Below are positions 56,284-64,000 of a stretch of 64,000 nucleotides of DNA, piece after piece. Position numbers and translations under genes: made by a program. Location of the stretch: NCBI RefSeq assembly GCF_029953595.1, contig NZ_CP124535.1, positions 2,711,001-2,775,000 on the forward strand, read 5' to 3'. How positions within the stretch are numbered: position 1 is the first letter of the stretch; the number at the start of each line of letters is the position of its first letter. The notes below the pieces were generated by a model that searched no databases, had not been told where the DNA came from, and saw only the letters and a list, made by a program, of their open reading frames with translations. The stretch is from Fuscovulum ytuae. GTDB taxonomy: Bacteria > Pseudomonadota > Alphaproteobacteria > Rhodobacterales > Rhodobacteraceae.

Positions 56284-56341
56284 ACCACACCCCAATTTTC
56301 ACACCCGGGGTCGAGGTTAGGCGCGAAGGGTTTATCTGCCG

Positions 56342-57259
56342 CTAACGGATCGGATTTTCGATATCTTGGGGCAGGCCGCAAAGATGTAGGCGCGTGAACA
56401 GGCCAATTGCTGCGTAATCTGCGCAAAATTGCCGGGCGACGCCATGGGTGAGCGCGGTGTCGAGAACGATGGGGTCTGCGGGCGAGATCACCTCGAACCG
56501 CGCGCGGGGTTGGCCGGTGCGCAGGGACAGGAAATCGGCCAGTTCGGAATTGGTCCAGCCGGAGACGCCGATGAGGTGGAGTTCGAATCGCTGAAAGCTG
56601 CGGTCGACGGCGATGACATCCTGATGGGATAGATGGGCCAGGGCGCGGTCACGCAGGATGGCGGGCAGGCCTTCGGCTAAAGCGCCTGTCGGTGCGCTTG
56701 CCAAGGCGGCGAAGGGGCGGAGTTGGCGCAGGATGGCCGCGCGCCGTTCCTTGCCAAGGGGGCGGGCGGGAAAGATGTCATACCGGGCGGTGAGGGGGTC
56801 AGATGTCAGGTGGATCAACCCGCGCAGGTGGCGAAGTTTCGTCGGTGACATGAGCCTGCGTTCTGCAGAGTCGGCAGGCAGGACCAGCCCGCCAGGGCCA
56901 AGCAGGCGGGCATGGACCGTGCCAACATCCATGTCGAGCAGGCGTGCCAGACGTTGGGTGAGACGCGCATGATCGGCCCAGATTGCAGGTTGCAGCGACA
57001 GATCGGTGCCGGGCTGATCGGTGTCGGGGCGAATGGAGGCGGGCCAGCCCAAGGCCTGAAGCAATGTCCGAAGGCGAGTCGCGTCGCTGCGCGAAAGCCC
57101 TTTTCGTGCAGGTTCTTGGGGAGAGGAGAGGCAGAGATTTAGACTGTTGGGATCAAGGTCGAGATAGCGGGCCACGACGGCGCGCTGAACCGCGCCGCCC
57201 AAGCTGGGCGATCCAAGATAAAGGCCATAGCTGCATTCGCCGGAGAGCGAGGCGGACAT
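56342..57259 (-). CDS. uncharacterised protein of the flagellar cluster
   Basis: A 305-residue soluble protein that I do not recognise. It has no signal peptide or membrane span. The sequence is Leu- and Arg-rich with helical stretches (LTQRLARLLDMDVGTVHARL; RAAILRQLRPFAALAS; LPAILRDRALAHLSHQDVIA). Two weakly helix-turn-helix-like segments occur near residues 95-115 and 230-250 (GWTNSELADFLSLRTGQPRA). It precedes motB by 58 bp on the same strand and has a CtrA-like box upstream, so it is probably part of the flagellar regulon. Confidence 0.6.
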   Translation of the reverse strand: MSASLSGECSYGLYLGSPSLGGAVQRAVVARYLDLDPNSLNLCLSSPQEPARKGLSRSDATRLRTLLQALGWPASIRPDTDQPGTDLSLQPAIWADHARLTQRLARLLDMDVGTVHARLLGPGGLVLPADSAERRLMSPTKLRHLRGLIHLTSDPLTARYDIFPARPLGKERRAAILRQLRPFAALASAPTGALAEGLPAILRDRALAHLSHQDVIAVDRSFQRFELHLIGVSGWTNSELADFLSLRTGQPRARFEVISPADPIVLDTALTHGVARQFCADYAAIGLFTRLHLCGLPQDIENPIR

Positions 57260-57331
57260 GGCTGATCGGTCCTTTCACATGGCCAGGCGGCGGGTTGTGT
57301 GAGGCGAGCCTACCGCAACCCTATGGCATAG

Positions 57332-57346
57332 TTAAGGTATTTTGAA
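57332..57346. promoter_or_regulatory. candidate CtrA box upstream of the motB unit
   Basis: TTAA-GGTATTT-TGAA, seven of eight positions of the CtrA pattern with correct spacing, 73 bp upstream of the first gene of the leftward flagellar unit, in the 105-bp gap after the aldo/keto reductase gene. Confidence 0.45.
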
Positions 57347-57364
57347 GTCGGGCCTTGGCAAGCG

Positions 57365-58393
57365 CTATTCTGAGGAAGACTTTGCCCAGAGGTTGATATC
57401 CTCTTCCCGGCTGATGCGGTCGATTTCGGCAAGTTCCTCGGGCGTGAAATCAAGGTTGTGGATTGCGCCTGCGCAATCGATGACCTGTTCGGGTTTCGAC
57501 GCGCCGATGAGGGCGGTGGTGATGCCGCCATTGCGCAGGACCCATGCGATGGCCATCTGAGCCAGGGTTTGGCCACGCTTTTGCGCCAATGCGTCAAGCG
57601 CGCGGACAGAAGCGAGGGCGCTGTCGGTGATTGTGGCGGGGTCGAGCGATTTGCCTTGCGCGGCGCGGCTGCCTGCCGGGATGCCGCCCAGGTACTTCTT
57701 CGTCAGGATGCCTTGCGCCAGTGGCGTGAAGGCAATGGAGCCGAGGCCGAGTTCGGCCAAGGTGTCCTTCAGACCATCGGTTTCCACCCAGCGGTTCAAG
57801 AGGTTGTAGCTGGGCTGATGGATGATGAAGGGCGTTTTTAGTTCGGTCAGGATGGCATGCGCCTCGCGCGTGCGTTGGCTATTGTAGCTGGAAATTCCAA
57901 CATAAAGCGCGCGGCCGGAGCGGACGATGTGATCAAGCGCCAGCATCGTTTCTTCCAACGGGGTGTTGGGATCGAAGCGGTGGGAATAGAAGATGTCGAC
58001 GTAATCCAGCCCCATCCGTTTCAGCGATTGGTCGCAGGAAGCGATCATGTATTTGCGGCTGCCCCATTCGCCATAGGGGCCGTCCCACATCAGATAGCCC
58101 GCCTTGGACGAGATGATGAGTTCATCGCGATATCCGGCGAAATCGTTCTTCAGAATTTCGCCGAAAGCCTCTTCGGCGCTGCCGGGGGGCGGGCCGTAGT
58201 TATTGGCAAGGTCGAAATGCGTGATGCCAAGGTCAAAGGCCGTCTGGCAGATGACGCGTTTCGTTTCATGCGGGGTGTCATGGCCGAAATTGTGCCAGAG
58301 GCCGAGGGAGATGGCGGGAAGTTTCAGGCCCGACTTGCCGCAGTTGCGGTAGACCATTTTGGAATAGCGGTCGGCGGCGGGGGTGTAGGGCAT
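57365..58393 (-). CDS. aldo/keto reductase (YghZ/L-glyceraldehyde-3-phosphate reductase type)
   Basis: A 342-residue NADPH-dependent TIM-barrel reductase. The start at 58393 follows GGAG by six bases; a longer start at 58408 lacks one. GKSGLKLPAISLGLWHNFGH is the YghZ-type N-terminus, HFDLANNYGPPPGSAEEAFG has the catalytic Asp and Tyr, and ELIISSKAGYLMWDGPYGEW the lysine. HRFDPNTPLEETM and PSYNLLNRWVE are also conserved. The family reduces glyceraldehyde 3-phosphate, methylglyoxal or similar aldehydes. It is the last gene of the xylose operon, 72 bases after xylA. Confidence 0.9.
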   Translation of the reverse strand: MPYTPAADRYSKMVYRNCGKSGLKLPAISLGLWHNFGHDTPHETKRVICQTAFDLGITHFDLANNYGPPPGSAEEAFGEILKNDFAGYRDELIISSKAGYLMWDGPYGEWGSRKYMIASCDQSLKRMGLDYVDIFYSHRFDPNTPLEETMLALDHIVRSGRALYVGISSYNSQRTREAHAILTELKTPFIIHQPSYNLLNRWVETDGLKDTLAELGLGSIAFTPLAQGILTKKYLGGIPAGSRAAQGKSLDPATITDSALASVRALDALAQKRGQTLAQMAIAWVLRNGGITTALIGASKPEQVIDCAGAIHNLDFTPEELAEIDRISREEDINLWAKSSSE

Positions 58394-58464
58394 GGGGTTC
58401 TCCGTCATGGAAAGCGGCGGCGCGAGGGTCGCACCGCCGCGAAGTCATGTGCAGTTTGACCAGA

Positions 58465-59766
58465 TCAGATGAAGCGGTTCCAGAGGTTTTCGAGCCGTTC
58501 CTGACGGCCCGACTTCGGTTCGGGGTTCAGGTTGCGGGCGGTGACCACAGCGGCGGCATCTTCCAGCGATCCGGTAAGAAGGCCCTGCGCTTCGGGCTTT
58601 TGCCACCCGGCATAGCGGTCGGCGCGGGTTTTTTCGAGCGATCCGTCAGAAAGCAGCGCGGCGGCTGCCTTCAACGCCCGCGCGCAGGTATCCATGCCGC
58701 CAACATGCGCGAGGATGAGGTCTTCGGGATCAAGCGACTGGCGGCGGATTTTGGCGTCGAAATTGGTGCCACCTGTCGTGTAGCCGCCCGCGCGCAGGAT
58801 TTCGTAGAAAGCCAGCGCCTTTTCCGCATGGTTGTTCGGGAATTGGTCCGTGTCCCAGCCGGATTGGTAATCGTTCCGGTTCATGTCGATGGAACCAAAG
58901 ATGCCGAGCGAGGCGGCGAGGGCGATTTCATGTTCGAAACTGTGGCCCGCAAGGATGGCGTGGCCCTGCTCGATGTTCACCTTCACCTCTTTTTCCAGCC
59001 CGAACTGGACAAGGAAGCCGTAGACCGTGGCCACGTCGTAGTCATACTGGTGCTTGGACGGTTCCTGCGGTTTGGGTTCGATCAGGATCGTGCCCTTGAA
59101 GCCGATCTTATGTTTGTATTCCACAACCTGCTGCAGGAAACGGCCAGCATGTTCACGCTCGGCCTTCAGGTCGGTGTTCAGGAGCGTTTCATAGCCTTCG
59201 CGCCCGCCCCAGAGGACATAGTTCGCGCCACCCAACTGGTGCGTGGCGTCCATGTTGGCCTTCACCGTCGCAGCGGCATAGGCATAGACATCTGGATCGG
59301 GGTTCGTGGCGGCACCCGACATCCAGCGGCGGTGGCTGAACATGTTCGCGGTGCCCCAGAGGAGCTGCGTCTTGTGCGAGGATTGCTTTTGCCCAAGGTA
59401 TTCGACGATCTCATCCAGATTGCGCTTTGACTCTGCAAAGGTCGCGCCTTCGGGGCGGACATCGGCATCGTGAAAGCAGTAGAAGGGTGCGCCGAGGATG
59501 TCGAACATCTCGAAGGCCACATCGGCCTTGAGGCGCGCAAGCGCCATGGTGTCGCCGAACCATGGGCGGTCGAAGGTCTGGCCACCGAAGGGATCGCCGC
59601 CCGGCCATGCGAAGCTGTGCCAATAGGCAATGGCAAAGCGCATGTGATCTTCCATCCGCTTGCCGAGGATCATTTCATCGGGGTTGTAATGGCGGAAGGC
59701 GAATTCGTTGGTGGAGGTGGGCCCCTCGTATTTGATCTGGGGAATGCCCTTGAAGAAGTCGGTCAT
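58465..59766 (-). CDS. xylA: xylose isomerase
   Basis: XylA converts D-xylose to D-xylulose. The protein has 433 residues, the length of the class II enzymes. [20 protein letters not shown] is the typical N-terminus. [20 protein letters not shown] carries the active-site His-Asp and [18 protein letters not shown] the metal-site region. [20 protein letters not shown] has the metal-binding Glu, and [20 protein letters not shown] the further metal ligands. The start overlaps xylB by four bases (ATGA), and the aldo/keto reductase gene follows. Confidence 0.97.
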   Translation of the reverse strand: MTDFFKGIPQIKYEGPTSTNEFAFRHYNPDEMILGKRMEDHMRFAIAYWHSFAWPGGDPFGGQTFDRPWFGDTMALARLKADVAFEMFDILGAPFYCFHDADVRPEGATFAESKRNLDEIVEYLGQKQSSHKTQLLWGTANMFSHRRWMSGAATNPDPDVYAYAAATVKANMDATHQLGGANYVLWGGREGYETLLNTDLKAEREHAGRFLQQVVEYKHKIGFKGTILIEPKPQEPSKHQYDYDVATVYGFLVQFGLEKEVKVNIEQGHAILAGHSFEHEIALAASLGIFGSIDMNRNDYQSGWDTDQFPNNHAEKALAFYEILRAGGYTTGGTNFDAKIRRQSLDPEDLILAHVGGMDTCARALKAAAALLSDGSLEKTRADRYAGWQKPEAQGLLTGSLEDAAAVVTARNLNPEPKSGRQERLENLWNRFI

Positions 59767-61202
59767 GTCAGTCCCTTGATAGCGGATTGGGCGGCCTTGT
59801 AACGGGCATGGCCTGTGTCGAAGGCGGCCGTGAGGTTGCGATCGGGGTCAATTGTGCGCGCGATGGGGGGAAGGGTGGCGATTTCCGCCCCCGCCCCGGT
59901 GGCGGCCATAAGGGCGAGGCGAGCGGCCCCGAAGGCCCCGCCAAAATCGCCCGCGACGGGCAGATGGACAGGGATGCCCAGCGCCGTCGCGATTGCCTTT
60001 AGCCAGTAGTCGGAGCGGGAGCCGCCGCCGACTGCAAGCAGACGGTCGATCCGCGTGCCCGTGGCGGCCAGCGCATCGCGGCTGTCGCGGATGGCGAAGG
60101 TGACGCCTTCCAGCACGGCGCGGGTCGCGGCGGCGCGGTCCGTGGCATGTTCAAGGCCAAGGAAGGCTCCGCGGATCGCGGCATCGTTCAGCGGTGTGCG
60201 TTCGCCGCCGAGATAGGGCAGGAACAGCGTCTTGCCGGGTGCCTTGAGATCGCCCAAGCCGCCTGTCAGGGTGGCGGCACTGTCGCCCACCAGACCTGCA
60301 TACCAATTCAGCGCATCGGTGGCGGCAAGGATCACGCCCATCTGGTGCCATGTATTTGGCAAGGCATGGCAGAAGGTGTGGACGGCGGTTTCGGGGGCGG
60401 GTTGATAGCCGTCATTGGCGGCGAAGAGGACGCCCGAAGTGCCCAACGAAACAAAGGCATCGCCAGCTTTGACCACGCCAACACCCACGCCCGATGCGGC
60501 GTTGTCACCGCCGCCGCCCGCGATAACGACGCCTTTCGGAAGGCCCCAACGAGAGGCCAGCGCATCGCGGAGCTTGCCCGATGGTTCCGACCCTTCGACA
60601 AGGCGGGGCATATGGGCACGGGTCAGGCCGGTGGCAGTCAGGCAGTCATCCGACCAGTCACGCGCGCCTGTATCAAGCCAGCTTGTTCCCGCGGCATCGG
60701 ACATTTCGGCCACATGTTCACCGGTCAGCCAGAGGCGGAGGTAATCCTTCGGCAAAAGGATGCGCGCGACCTTTTCCCAGATGCGGGGTTCGTGGCGCTG
60801 CACCCAGACAAGTTTCGGGGCAGTGAAGCCGGGAAAGACGATATTGCCCGTGACGCGGCGAAAGAGGGGATCGCCATCAAGCTCGGCTGCCTCTTCATGG
60901 CTGCGGGTGTCGTTCCAGAGGATGCAGGGGCGCAGCACCTCATCCGCCTGATCGAGGAGGGTTGCGCCATGCATTTGGCCCGACAGGCCAATGGCGCGGA
61001 CCTGCGACAGGCCATGTGGGGCAAGGGCATCCATAACGGTTTCCGCCGCCGCGATCCAATCGGCGGGGGATTGTTCAGACCAGCCTTCATGGGGCCGGGA
61101 AACGGCAAGAGGGGCGCTGGCCTCGGCCAGCACCCCTTGTGCGTCATCGATCAGCACGCCCTTCAGGCCGGATGTGCCGAGGTCGAGGCCGATATACATC
61201 AC
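59763..61202 (-). CDS. xylB: xylulokinase
   Basis: XylB phosphorylates D-xylulose to xylulose 5-phosphate for the pentose phosphate pathway. The protein has 479 residues. [20 protein letters not shown] is the phosphate loop, [20 protein letters not shown] the sugar-binding motif typical of xylulokinase, [16 protein letters not shown] the catalytic region, and [17 protein letters not shown] the FGGY-region signature. It overlaps xylA and xylG by four bases each. The kinase at 17500-18960 is a paralogue with a divergent sugar-binding motif. Confidence 0.97.
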   Translation of the reverse strand: MMYIGLDLGTSGLKGVLIDDAQGVLAEASAPLAVSRPHEGWSEQSPADWIAAAETVMDALAPHGLSQVRAIGLSGQMHGATLLDQADEVLRPCILWNDTRSHEEAAELDGDPLFRRVTGNIVFPGFTAPKLVWVQRHEPRIWEKVARILLPKDYLRLWLTGEHVAEMSDAAGTSWLDTGARDWSDDCLTATGLTRAHMPRLVEGSEPSGKLRDALASRWGLPKGVVIAGGGGDNAASGVGVGVVKAGDAFVSLGTSGVLFAANDGYQPAPETAVHTFCHALPNTWHQMGVILAATDALNWYAGLVGDSAATLTGGLGDLKAPGKTLFLPYLGGERTPLNDAAIRGAFLGLEHATDRAAATRAVLEGVTFAIRDSRDALAATGTRIDRLLAVGGGSRSDYWLKAIATALGIPVHLPVAGDFGGAFGAARLALMAATGAGAEIATLPPIARTIDPDRNLTAAFDTGHARYKAAQSAIKGLT

Positions 61203-61963
61203 GCAGCCTTTGCCGGTTTCTTGCCGAGGATGATCATCCCGAGGATGTCTTCGTCGGTGACCTCGTTCACGTTGACGGTTCCGACAAGCTGGCCGTTCTT
61301 CATGACCGAGGCGCGGTCGCAGAGTTTCATGACGTTGTGGATGTCATGTTCGATCAGGAAGATGCCCAGACCCTGTGCTTTCAATTCCTCGATCAGTTCC
61401 GACACCATCTGCGTTTCATGCGGGCCAAGCGCAGCGGTGGGTTCGTCCATGATCAGGATCTTGGCGTTGAAATAGACCGCGCGGGCGATGGCAACCGATT
61501 GGCGCTGACCGCCGGACAGGGCGGAAACGGGAACGTTGAACTTGCGGAAGTTGGGGTTGAGACGGGCCATGATCTTGCGCGTCTCTGCCTCCATCTTCGT
61601 TTCGTCGACGAAGCCGAAGCTGTTCACCAATTCGCGGCCAAGGAAGAGGTTGGAGGCCGCATCAAGGTTATCTGCCAAGGCAAGCGTCTGGTAGATCGTT
61701 TCGATGTTCTGAGAGCGGGCGTCGCGGGGGTTGTTGATCTCGACCCGCTGGCCGTTGATGTAGATGTCGCCGGCATCGGGTTGATAGGCCCCGGACAGGC
61801 ATTTGATGAGGGTCGATTTGCCCGCGCCGTTATGGCCCAGAAGGCCCACCACTTCGCCGGGGTAAAGATCGACCGTCACATGGTCGACCGCCTTGATCCC
61901 GCCGAAGGAGATAGAGATGTCGCGCATCTCGACCAAGGGGGTGCCGCGATTGGGTTTTGTCAT
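61199..61963 (-). CDS. xylG: D-xylose ABC transporter ATPase (single-domain XylG)
   Basis: A 254-residue ATPase of the CUT2 class. Walker A is [15 protein letters not shown] near residue 41, the Q-loop is [13 protein letters not shown], the signature [15 protein letters not shown] and Walker [16 protein letters not shown], then the H-loop [10 protein letters not shown]. Enteric XylG carries two ATPase domains in about 510 residues, but only one is present here, so the complex would use a homodimer. It lies 14 bp after xylH and overlaps xylB by four bases. Confidence 0.93.
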   Translation of the reverse strand: MTKPNRGTPLVEMRDISISFGGIKAVDHVTVDLYPGEVVGLLGHNGAGKSTLIKCLSGAYQPDAGDIYINGQRVEINNPRDARSQNIETIYQTLALADNLDAASNLFLGRELVNSFGFVDETKMEAETRKIMARLNPNFRKFNVPVSALSGGQRQSVAIARAVYFNAKILIMDEPTAALGPHETQMVSELIEELKAQGLGIFLIEHDIHNVMKLCDRASVMKNGQLVGTVNVNEVTDEDILGMIILGKKPAKAA

Positions 61964-61977
61964 GATCTGGTCCCCCC

Positions 61978-63369
61978 TTATTTGATGCGCTTGCGATAGA
62001 CGATGTCGAGCCAGACGGCGACGACGAGGGCGATGCCGATGACGATCCGCTGGTAGGAGCCATCGCCGAAGCCGATCAGAACCATGCCCGTTTGCAGCGA
62101 GGTCAGGATCAGCGCGCCGATGATGGCGCCGTAGATGGTGCCCACGCCCCCGGCGAGCGAGGTGCCCCCCACGACGGCGGCGGCGATGACGTAAAGTTCG
62201 TCAAGGTTGCCCATCGCGTTCGTGGCCGAGTTCTGGCGGGCCGAGCCGATAACGGCGGCGATCCCGGCCAGCGCCCCCATCAGGGTGAAGATCTTCACTG
62301 TCATGGCGCGGGTATTGATACCCGACAGAGCTGCCGCTTCGGGGTTGCCGCCGATGGCAAAGACATAGCGGCCAAAGCGGGTGCGGGTCATCAGGATGGT
62401 CATGAAGATGGCGACCACGATCATGATGAGCACGGGGAAGGCATAGCCGTGGCCGAAGCTGGCACAGACATCGGTGTAGATGGTGTCGTTGCTTTGTGCG
62501 CAGGCAGGTGCCTCTTGCCCGATGGAGGCGAAGTATTTCTGGATGTTGCCGCGCGGCCAGATGTAGGAGTTGAAAAGCGCGGTGGTGCCCAGGATGGCCC
62601 CGATTATGATGCCGCCGACGAACCATTCCGCCCAGATCGGGCGCAAGGGGAAGTCGTGCAGTTTGCGCGACTTGCGGCCGTTCAGGATCGCCCAGACGAC
62701 GAAGAGGCTGGCGATAATGCCGAATATCCAGCTGCCGGTCTGGCCGAGGGCACCGAAGGAGCCGCCACCAATCAGCGCGAAGGTTTCATCCAGCGGCGCG
62801 ATGGTCTTGCCACCTGCCACGAGGAAGGCCGCGCCGCGCCAGACGAGCAGGCCGCCGAGGGTGACGATGAAGGAGGGAATGCCAAGATAGGCGATCATCC
62901 CGCCTTGCAGGGCACCGATGATGGCGCCCATCAGGATGCCGAAGATCACGGTGATGATCCAGATCGCAGGATGGCCCAGACCCAGCGCCGGGGTCAGCCA
63001 TTCGACCTGCAAAAGGCCCATATACATGCCAACCATGCCCATGATCGACCCCACGGAGAGGTCGATGTTACGGGTGATGATGACCAGCACCATGCCGGTG
63101 GCCATGATGCCGATATAGGCGGTCTGGACCGAAAGGTTCCAAAGGTTGCGCGGGGTGAGGAAGCCGTTTGCGTCGACCTGCGCCGCGCCCAGAAGCATGG
63201 AGGGACGGTCAAGGATGATGACCGAATAGGCCTCGAAGGCGAACCAGATCAGCAGCAGCGCACCGATCATGCCCAGAAGGCGGGGATCGATTTCTGTCGC
63301 GCGCAGGAAACGGCCAAAGCCGCCCTCCTGACGGGTCTGCGAGGTCGGAGTTTGCGATGTATCGGTCAT
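61978..63369 (-). CDS. xylH: D-xylose ABC transporter permease
   Basis: A 463-residue CUT2 permease with about ten predicted spans. The first is [40 protein letters not shown] is the family signature, as is [20 protein letters not shown]. It is longer than the roughly 390-residue enteric XylH because of a segment after residue 240 ([20 protein letters not shown], then a cysteine pair region around [14 protein letters not shown]) that forms an extra loop. The C-terminal [20 protein letters not shown] is conserved. It starts 149 bp after xylF, with a strong hairpin between. Confidence 0.93.
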   Translation of the reverse strand: MTDTSQTPTSQTRQEGGFGRFLRATEIDPRLLGMIGALLLIWFAFEAYSVIILDRPSMLLGAAQVDANGFLTPRNLWNLSVQTAYIGIMATGMVLVIITRNIDLSVGSIMGMVGMYMGLLQVEWLTPALGLGHPAIWIITVIFGILMGAIIGALQGGMIAYLGIPSFIVTLGGLLVWRGAAFLVAGGKTIAPLDETFALIGGGSFGALGQTGSWIFGIIASLFVVWAILNGRKSRKLHDFPLRPIWAEWFVGGIIIGAILGTTALFNSYIWPRGNIQKYFASIGQEAPACAQSNDTIYTDVCASFGHGYAFPVLIMIVVAIFMTILMTRTRFGRYVFAIGGNPEAAALSGINTRAMTVKIFTLMGALAGIAAVIGSARQNSATNAMGNLDELYVIAAAVVGGTSLAGGVGTIYGAIIGALILTSLQTGMVLIGFGDGSYQRIVIGIALVVAVWLDIVYRKRIK

Positions 63370-63474
63370 GTCCTCATCCAGCCTGAGAGGGATCGGGCAA
63401 AGGACCGGCCGCAGCCCGACGGGGATGCGTGCAGGGTCGTTTGGTGGCCGTTGGCCATATGCCCGGAAAGAGGT

Positions 63475-63504
63475 TCGGCGCCGCCCGGATCAGGGCGGCG
63501 CCGA
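63475..63504 (-). terminator. intra-operon hairpin after xylF
   Basis: TCGGCGCCGCCC (63475-63486) pairs perfectly over 12 bases with GGGCGGCGCCGA (63493-63504) around a GGATCA loop. It lies 15 bases after the xylF stop, before xylH. It likely protects or favours the xylF message; no T-tract follows. Confidence 0.75.
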
Positions 63505-63518
63505 GGGGTAGGATCAGA

Positions 63519-64000
63519 TCACTGGCAAGCAGCGACGTCGGGCATTGCGCCCTCGCAGGCCTGCTCTTTCGAGATGTGGCCAGCGTCGATCGCGATGTTC
63601 AGCGTGTCCTTGGTGATCGGCGTCGGGTCCAGAAGGATGGCGTTCATTTCAACGCCCTTCTCGCCGCCCGAGAACTTGGTCGCGCCAGCGATCGAGTCCA
63701 GAGCCGCCCCATCGGCCAGAGCCGAGGCGATTTCACCAGCGGCCTTGCCGAGGTCACGTGCGTTCTTCCAAACCGAAACGGTCTGGGTGCCGCGCGCAAC
63801 GCGGTTGATCGCGGCGAGGTCGCCGTCCTGACCACCCAGCGGAACGTTCAGGCCCTGCGCCGCAAGAGCAGCAGCTGCACCACCGGCCATACCGTCGTTC
63901 TGCGCGAGAACGGCGTCGATGGCGTTGTTGTTGGCGGTCAGGATCTGTTCCATGTTCTTCTGGGCGTTCTCGGGCTTCCAGCCGTCCGAGTTCGCTTCGC
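63519..64000 (-). CDS. xylF: D-xylose ABC transporter substrate-binding protein (N-terminus beyond window)
   Basis: The C-terminal ~160 residues of a CUT2 periplasmic binding protein, in frame from the window edge. The visible part includes GWKPENAQKNMEQILTANNN, NAIDAVLAQNDGMAGGAAAA (the sugar-contact loop NDGMAGG), VPLGGQDGDLAAINRVARGT and TQTVSVWKNARDLGKAAGEI. The C-terminus EQACEGAMPDVAACQ has two cysteines that may pair. The signal peptide lies outside the window. It is the first gene of the operon xylF-xylH-xylG-xylB-xylA-AKR, as the neighbours downstream are in that order. Confidence 0.92.
   Translation of the reverse strand, partial: EANSDGWKPENAQKNMEQILTANNNAIDAVLAQNDGMAGGAAAALAAQGLNVPLGGQDGDLAAINRVARGTQTVSVWKNARDLGKAAGEIASALADGAALDSIAGATKFSGGEKGVEMNAILLDPTPITKDTLNIAIDAGHISKEQACEGAMPDVAACQ

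Overview
The window is a high-GC stretch of chromosome from an alphaproteobacterium. It is most like a member of the Rhodobacteraceae (Rhodobacter/Gemmobacter/Tabrizicola-like). The basis is the CcrM methyltransferase next to rnhB, the rpsT-dnaA-dnaN-recF-gyrB order, a carboxynorspermidine-type polyamine pair, many GTG/TTG starts, four-base overlaps between genes, and a hairpin resembling a 3'-end element I recall as common in this family. This is an inference from gene content; no 16S gene is present. I saw no insertion sequence, prophage or CRISPR array.

Layout. 0-9 kb: a DEAD-box helicase (cut by the window edge), lipid A/Kdo genes (DUF4170-waaA-lpxK), a CoA-transferase, a DsbA-like thiol oxidoreductase, dciA, mutY and alkB. 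9-13 kb: the ccrM-rnhB cell-cycle methylation locus, small secreted proteins and a membrane-anchored winged-helix protein. 13-17 kb: a small membrane/secreted pair, the polyamine genes nspC and carboxynorspermidine synthase, and a nuclease/phosphatase-fold enzyme. 17.5-27.9 kb: a carbohydrate or polyol catabolic locus of two divergent operons (CUT1 ABC importer, SorC regulator and FGGY kinase on one side; ABC ATPase, glycerol-1-phosphate-dehydrogenase-like enzyme, SIS isomerase, SDR and HAD phosphatase on the other). Its substrate cannot be named from sequence. 27.9-36.6 kb: a chemoreceptor, an unusual alpha/beta hydrolase fused to a degenerate sulfotransferase-like domain, tRNA-Lys, dapF, mtaB, a GntR-type LacI regulator with its operators, tRNA-Arg and a truncated globin. 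36.6-49.2 kb: the replication block gyrB-lysE-VOC-recF-dnaN-dnaA-rpsT, then enoyl-CoA hydratase, mutM, ubiE and ubiB. 50-57.3 kb: part of a flagellar cluster (flgD, fliK, flgJ, flgN, a flagellin remnant, flgE, motB). 57.4-64 kb: a D-xylose operon (xylFHGBA and an aldo/keto reductase), cut by the window edge inside xylF.

The most notable observation is a tail-to-tail junction in the flagellar cluster. The first ~46 codons of a flagellin gene run directly into the antisense strand of the 3' end of flgE, at an apparent short microhomology. Genes usually found between them (flgK, flgL, flgI, flaF, flbT) are absent here, so either a deletion has disrupted the flagellar locus or the assembly is chimeric. 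Other observations are a dispersed 12-bp-periodic repeat found both inside dciA and between genes (one copy between dnaA and dnaN), dense GANTC sites before ccrM and dnaA, CtrA-like boxes before flagellar units, a GntR-type operator pair, strong hairpins directly after both sugar-binding-protein genes, and an 86-residue tandem duplication in FliK.

Start codons were chosen by ribosome-binding site, family alignment from memory and overlap with neighbours. Family assignments come from motif recognition without database searches.
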